Source of the DNA: Aquanectria penicillioides
Lineage: Eukaryota; Ascomycota; Sordariomycetes; Hypocreales; Nectriaceae
DNA length: 64,000 bases
Assembly (NCBI GenBank): GCA_003415625.1
Contig: PYIU01000006.1
Coordinates: 620,001-684,000, forward strand
Direction: 5' to 3'
In this document: positions 58,780 through 64,000 of the stretch, one piece after another
Layout of the letters: every line of letters starts with the position of its first letter
How positions within the stretch are numbered: the first letter of the stretch is position 1
The notes under the pieces: generated by a model
What the model was told of the DNA's origin: nothing
What the model saw: the letters and a program-made list of their open reading frames with translations, nothing else
Databases searched by the model: none
Position numbers and translations under genes: made by a program

Positions 58780-61700
58780 TTAGCTATAAAGTGCTAGTAG
58801 TTCCCTTAAAACTTATTATATTTATTGTTTTAATAGAAAGTAAAGGCATTTATAGTGGCAGTTTTAATGCATTAAATAAGGTTAAATTCTACCTTTAAAG
58901 GCTTAGACTTAATGCTAGTCTTTTTATTAATTTAATTATAGTGCTAATTAATAACTTTTTTGCATTTAATAAAAAGGTCTATTAAAAAGTAGGATTTATT
59001 AGGTTTACTGCTAAAAGCATTCTTTAGGCTATAAAGCTAAAAGTTATAAGTAAGGCAAATAAATGCATTATTTTGCCTTTAGCTTTTTAGCCTATTAATT
59101 AATTTATTTAAGAGATAGTAATTACTATAAGTTATAATGCCTTTAGTATTAATTCTATTATCTTTTAACCTTACTACCCCTATTAATTTATTGTATTTAT
59201 AGTAGGCTAAACCCTTATTTATAGGAATGTCTACTTTTTATTTAAATCCTTTATAAATACTAATAATTAAAGCAATAAGATTTTAATCTATATTTTAAGC
59301 ATTTAAATCCCTTTTGCTATACTAAATAAAAGTCTTTCCTTTTAAGGTCTTTCTATTAATACTCTTTTTACTATATTTAGTATATTTCTTACTAACTATT
59401 ATAACTTTTTTATTATCTTTTTTATTTTTATTTTTTATTTTATTATTTAAAAATAAAAACTTTTAATTTTAATTTAAATTCTTTTTCTTTTTTATTTATA
59501 TTAATGTATTTATATTATCCTAAAGTTATTATATATTAGTATTTAAGTCTTTACTAAAAAGGCTAGTATTATTATTAATATAATTGCAATTAATAGTAAA
59601 ATTATAAATAAATTCTATTAAATTATTGTTTTTTATTAAAAATACTATAATTAATAATATTATAGTATTAAAATTATTAATATTAATATTAAATTTATTG
59701 CTACTATTATTATAAGTATTAATAAGCCTATTATATCTATTAAATAATATTTAATGCCTATTTAAAAGTCTAAATAAAATATTATTATAGAAGACTTTAT
59801 ATTTATTAAAGAAAGATTAATTAATATAGTTTTTAATAAATTAACTAATAGATTTATACTTCTTTTTAATAGAATAAGCTTTATATATATTATTTTACTG
59901 CTTAATTTACTAATATATAGCAATAAGTTCTATATTGCTATTAGCTAATAGTAAAAGGTTTAAAGCTAAAGGGGCTTAAGCTATAAAGGGGTATTAAAAT
60001 TAATAGGAAAGAAGCTAAGATTGGCAGTAAGGGTGCTAGATCTAATATAGTAAGTATTAGGCTAGCTATTATATAAATATTTATAAAAAAAAAGTAAAGA
60101 AAAGTATAGAAATTAATAGTAAAAAGGCTAAAACTAATAGTAAGGATGCTAAATCTAATAGTGTAGGTAATAGTTCTTATAGCAATTAAATATTTATATA
60201 AAATAAAGAAAAAAAGCTAAAAAGTTTAATAGGCAATAGATTTTAATACTTATACTATTAAAATTAATAAAATATAAGGCTATATATAGAAATAGAAAAT
60301 AAAGGTTATATAAAGTTAAAGAAGTTAAAAGAAGTATATTAAGCTATAATAATTGCCTTTATACTATATAAGCGCTTAATTATTTACTTTATTTAATTAC
60401 TTTAATTATATATTAAATAAGCTAATTATAAATTACTATTAATCTATTTTAAATATTCCCTTTTTTTATAGAATTTAGCTACCTTTATGCTAAATCCTTT
60501 TAAATTAAATAGTAAATATATAAAAAAGAATTTTCTTATAATAGTAAGAGTTAATAGGCAGCTTTTAGCTATTTAAATGCTAGATTTATTATGCCTTATA
60601 GCAATTTCTAACCTTTTTTCTTATATTCTTTTTTCTATAGTATAGAGTTAGCAATTAAGTATTTATTAATAAAATTAAAAGCATTTTCCTTTAATTTAAT
60701 TTTATTTATTTATTTATTATCTTTAGTAATATATTCTTTCTATTGCAATAAAAAGTAATGCATTAGCCTCTATTTATACTATTAGATCTTTTACTAAATA
60801 ATTCTATTTACTTTTTATTAGCCTATTGCTTTATTTCTATTAATTTTAATGGCTAATAGTAATAATAGTATGCAATTAAAAGGGTTATTCCCTTACTTTA
60901 GTTTTTATATTTAGGCAATAAAGACTATTAAATGTATCTATTAATATAAAGAGAAGTTAAGTTTAATAGCTTAACTATAGATTTTATAGATTACCTTATA
61001 GAATTTAGCTTTAGTAAAAAACTATTTGCACTTTAGTTTTCTTAATAAGTAATATCCTTTATATAGCTATAGGTAAATAATGTTTTCTTTATTAATTTTA
61101 ATTAATTAATAATATTAGTTATATTAAATCTTTAATAGTATAGCTGCTATATCTATTAAGAGTTATACTTTCTATAAATATAATTTATATAGAACTTTTA
61201 GTATAGTTCTATTAGCTTTTTAATTAATAACCTTACTTTTAGCAATAAACTTAATAACTATCTTTAGTTTAAAACTATATAGTAGTTTATTTAGTAAGCA
61301 ACCTATAGCTAAGGCAATTATATTATTTAAATTATACTAAATTGCTAAAAGCGCTTATATTTAGGGCATATTTAGCTTTATAGTAGTATAATACTATATT
61401 GCAATTTCTACTATTTAATTCTTTCTTTTAGATATACTATTAATTTAAAAGTAATATATAGTAGATATAAGGACCCCTATATTAAGAAAGGCTAATATAG
61501 CTCTTTATATATTGCTTATAAACTTTAGGTCTTAATTGCTAAAAATATATATAGATATTCCTTAATTATATAAAAGCAATACTTTTAATAGAATAAATAC
61601 TTAATTTTATATAGTATATATTAAATGCCCTAATATAAAAATAGTTTTCTTTAAAAATAAATAGTTTATTAAATATAGCTAATCTAGCTTATTATAGTTT

Positions 61701-63169
61701 AAAATTGCCTATACTATATTTATAGATATAATTTTAAAAAGGTTAATTATAAAGTTTAATATAATAGTATAAAATGGTTATAGAACTATAGGAATTAACT
61801 TTAGTTTATCTATTAGCAGTCTTCTATTTATTAAATTCTCCCTATATATTAAGTAATATATAATAAACTTCCTTACTATTTTGCTTATTCTATAGAAATA
61901 GATATAGCTTAATTTATATAAAATCTTAAAGATTTTAATATACTATAAGTTATTATAGATAGTTATAAAAATAGTTTTAATTGCTAGCCTAAAAATATAA
62001 AGTCTCTTTTACTTTCTATAATCTATATAATAAAGCAATCTATCTTCTATTAGCTTCTATAAGTAAAATAGGTTTATATACTGCTTTTTCTATAGGTTTT
62101 AAGCATTATTCTATTAAATCCTTTAGATATAGATATAGATTCTATTAAGTTTTAGGTCCTTACTATATCCCTTAAGCATTTCTTTATAGAATTTAAGTAA
62201 TATTGCAATTTTAATTATATTGGCTTTTGCTATATTAGCTTTAGTATTTAGCTTATTAAAATAGCTATTTATAGCTTGCTAATAAAGTGGTTTCTCTATT
62301 AGTAGCCTTAAAAGAGCATTTAGAACTATATTAAGGGTTTTAGGAATATAAAATATTTTTAGATTAAATCTAAAGAGATAATTAAAGATCTTAATAAGCT
62401 TTAGGTTAGCTTTATTAAAGTCTATTATATTAAGGGAAGTATATATTATAATCCCTTTTATAGCAGTATAGTCTATTATAATATTAATTAAACTGCAATT
62501 AAATTAAACTATTTTCTATAGCTTTTTAATAGCTTAAGCAATTACTATTACTTTTACCTTAATGGAACTATAGCTTTATTCTATTAAAAAGGTTAACCTT
62601 AAAAGAAATAGTATTAGTTTTAATTAAATAGCTAAAATATTCTTGCCTAAAATACTAATTCTATTTTAATCCTTATAGAGCTAAAAGATATATAATTTAA
62701 ATCCATTTTTATATACATTTAGCTTAAAAAATAAAAGCTTTACTAAATTATAATAATAAAAAAGGAATTGCATTCTTAAAAAGGTTTTTAAGTTCTAAAA
62801 TGCTTTTAATTTTTTTTCTATTAATTTAAATATTTAAATTATTACTTTTTTTTTTTAAGTTAGTTTTAATAGCCTAATTAAAATTAATTATTGCTTTTTA
62901 GCTTACTGCAATATTGCTATTTTTTATATCTATAGAGGTTGGATTTAAATATTATACTATAAAATCCCTTACTATAGGTATCCTATTATTTTAATAAAGG
63001 TTTTAAGCGCCAATAGATTCTTTAGAAAGGTTATTTTTGCAAATGCCTTTAATTTATTACTTATCTTATAGATTTCTTTACTATTAATAATAAAACTTAA
63101 TAGCTATACTATAAGGTATTTAAAGAAGGATTTCTTTATTGCAATTTATAGCTTATTATTTTATATTAA
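58780..63169. other. RIP-mutated sequence, probably the distal part of a second retroelement
   Basis: AT-rich, stop-ridden sequence. If the minus-strand gypsy RT to the right belongs to an element running leftward, its RNase H and integrase should be here (about 60900-63100). I can see coding-like stretches but no motif that I can name safely. No LTR partner was found inside the window. Confidence 0.4.
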
Positions 63170-63660
63170 CCTTAAAATAATTTTTAAGTGCTTTAAATAG
63201 TTATTTAAAGTATTAGAAAAGATAATTATATTATTAATATAGGCTTATATAAAGTGTTTATATTCCCTAAAAAGTTAGTCTATAAACCTCTATATAAATG
63301 CTAGTGCATTTTTAAATCCTATTAATATAATATTAAAAACCTTAAGTCCTTTATTAAATATAATAACTATATAATTTCTATAGGTACTTAAAATAGGCAG
63401 CTAGTAAAAAAACCCTAATCTATCTATTATAAAGTAAAATTTTTTATCTTTTATATTAGCTATAATATTAAATTAATTAAGTAAAGAATAGGCATTAAGT
63501 ATAGCTAGTTAATTAAGCAGTTATAAATTAACTATAACTCTTTTTTTCCTTTTGCTATTTATTACCCTTTAAACAATAAAAGTAAGGCATACTATTAGGG
63601 CCGATTAGTCTATTAATTCTATTTTGCCTTTTGCTTATAGCTTATTGTATTTTTTATTTA
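63170..63660 (-). pseudogene. Second Ty3/gypsy reverse transcriptase, minus strand, RIP-destroyed
   Basis: Reading leftward from about 63660 and ignoring stops: KGKIELID.S (the region before the KKxGxxR motif); a VINSKRKKRVIVNL.LLN segment, equivalent to the VVVDxRxLN motif; AYSLLN.FNIIANIKDKKF; LGFFY.LPI; FNIILIGFKNALAFI.R; and AYINNIIIFSNTLNNYLKHL, the YxDD active site with Asp changed to Asn. The sequence differs from the + strand RT at 49560, so it is a different gypsy family. The element continues beyond 64000. Confidence 0.75.
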
Positions 63661-64000
63661 ATAAGGCGCAATCTTTAGTGCTTAATAGGTATTTCTTAAT
63701 TGTATATTTTTAGTTCTGCTATCTATCTATTAAATCTATTTATATCTTTATTTCCTTAAGCATAAGGATAATCCCTTTATCCCTATAAATATTATATCTA
63801 TCTATTATATTATAGATCCTTTTTACTGCTATTTAATTTAAATAGGCTATATATACTTTATATTTATTCTTAATATTAAGGATATCTTTAGGTTTAAAAA
63901 TCCTATAGCTTAAAGTATTAATATTAACTTTAAATAAATTGAATTTTTTATTTTCTTTTAATAGATTATTCTCTTTTATAATAGCTAAAAATCCTTTTAT

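Larger units (their letters stand above)
40430..64000. repeat. RIP-mutated AT-rich transposon block
   Basis: Composition changes abruptly to A/T with TpA, TTAA and TATA everywhere. CpA, TpG and CpG are nearly absent except next to another G or C (GCA, TGC, GCG). Every protein trace in it is full of TAA/TAG/TGA stops at former Gln, Trp and Arg codons, and repeat copies differ by transitions only. This is the signature of RIP. The block continues past the right end. One insert (56822-58204) is far less altered. Confidence 0.93.

Noticed and set aside
40430..64000. CRISPR or satellite array
   Set aside because: The frequent AT-rich words are not spaced regularly and are explained by RIP saturation; the organism is a eukaryote.

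Overview
The window looks like nuclear DNA of a filamentous ascomycete (Pezizomycotina, probably a Sordariomycete; the class is inference). The evidence is short GT-AG introns with CTAAC/CTGAC branch sites, a HapX-type iron regulator, a secreted GH62 arabinofuranosidase, DUF3176 and Gfd2-like fungal families, and a long AT-rich tract of transposons destroyed by C-to-T/G-to-A mutation typical of repeat-induced point mutation (RIP).

Layout. 1-7301 is gene-poor, full of homopolymers, microsatellites, polypurine and G-rich tracts. 7302-9192 (-) is hapX. 13609-14496 (+) is the Golgi tether subunit COG2. 15570-16345 (+) is a dead MFS sugar transporter. 17283-18347 (-) is GH62. 19137-19572 (-) is a three-exon gene for a very small membrane-anchored protein. 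Three tRNA-Gly(TCC) genes, each with a different 7-nt intron, lie at 24283, 24455 and 28569. Between and beyond them are a DUF3176 membrane protein (26059-28312 +), a small mitochondrial-type protein (29442-29920 +), a DHCR24-like FAD oxidoreductase (30022-31545 -), a RING-like protein (31863-32840 -), a Gfd2/RNase H-like gene broken by one stop (34285-35058 -), a nitronate monooxygenase (35847-36960 -) and a conserved-looking hypothetical (37986-39334 -).

From about 40430 to the end, base composition falls abruptly to a RIP-type AT-rich block. I read in it a PIF/Harbinger (DDE_Tnp_4) transposase remnant (about 40850-41760 +), a foldback element with two exactly equal 311-bp arms (43081-43878), a Ty3/gypsy retrotransposon with two 383-bp LTRs (44982-58779 +), and part of a second gypsy polyprotein on the minus strand running off the right end. 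A Tc1/mariner element (56822-58204), far less mutated than its host, sits inside the first gypsy element with TA duplications and inverted repeats.

How it fits together: the left 40 kb is ordinary euchromatin whose genes do not form an obvious pathway. GH62 and the dead sugar transporter are adjacent and could once have been a plant-sugar pair. Several genes (hapX, DUF3176, RING, the small membrane protein, the 37986-39334 gene) need one-base corrections, mostly at short C/G runs, to restore coherent frames. I read this as probable consensus error rather than mass gene death. No CRISPR, rRNA, secondary-metabolite cluster or clearly novel defence system was seen. The least explained signals are the foldback element, the 12 copies of one palindrome confined to the gypsy element, and the survival of GpCpA in the mutated tract.
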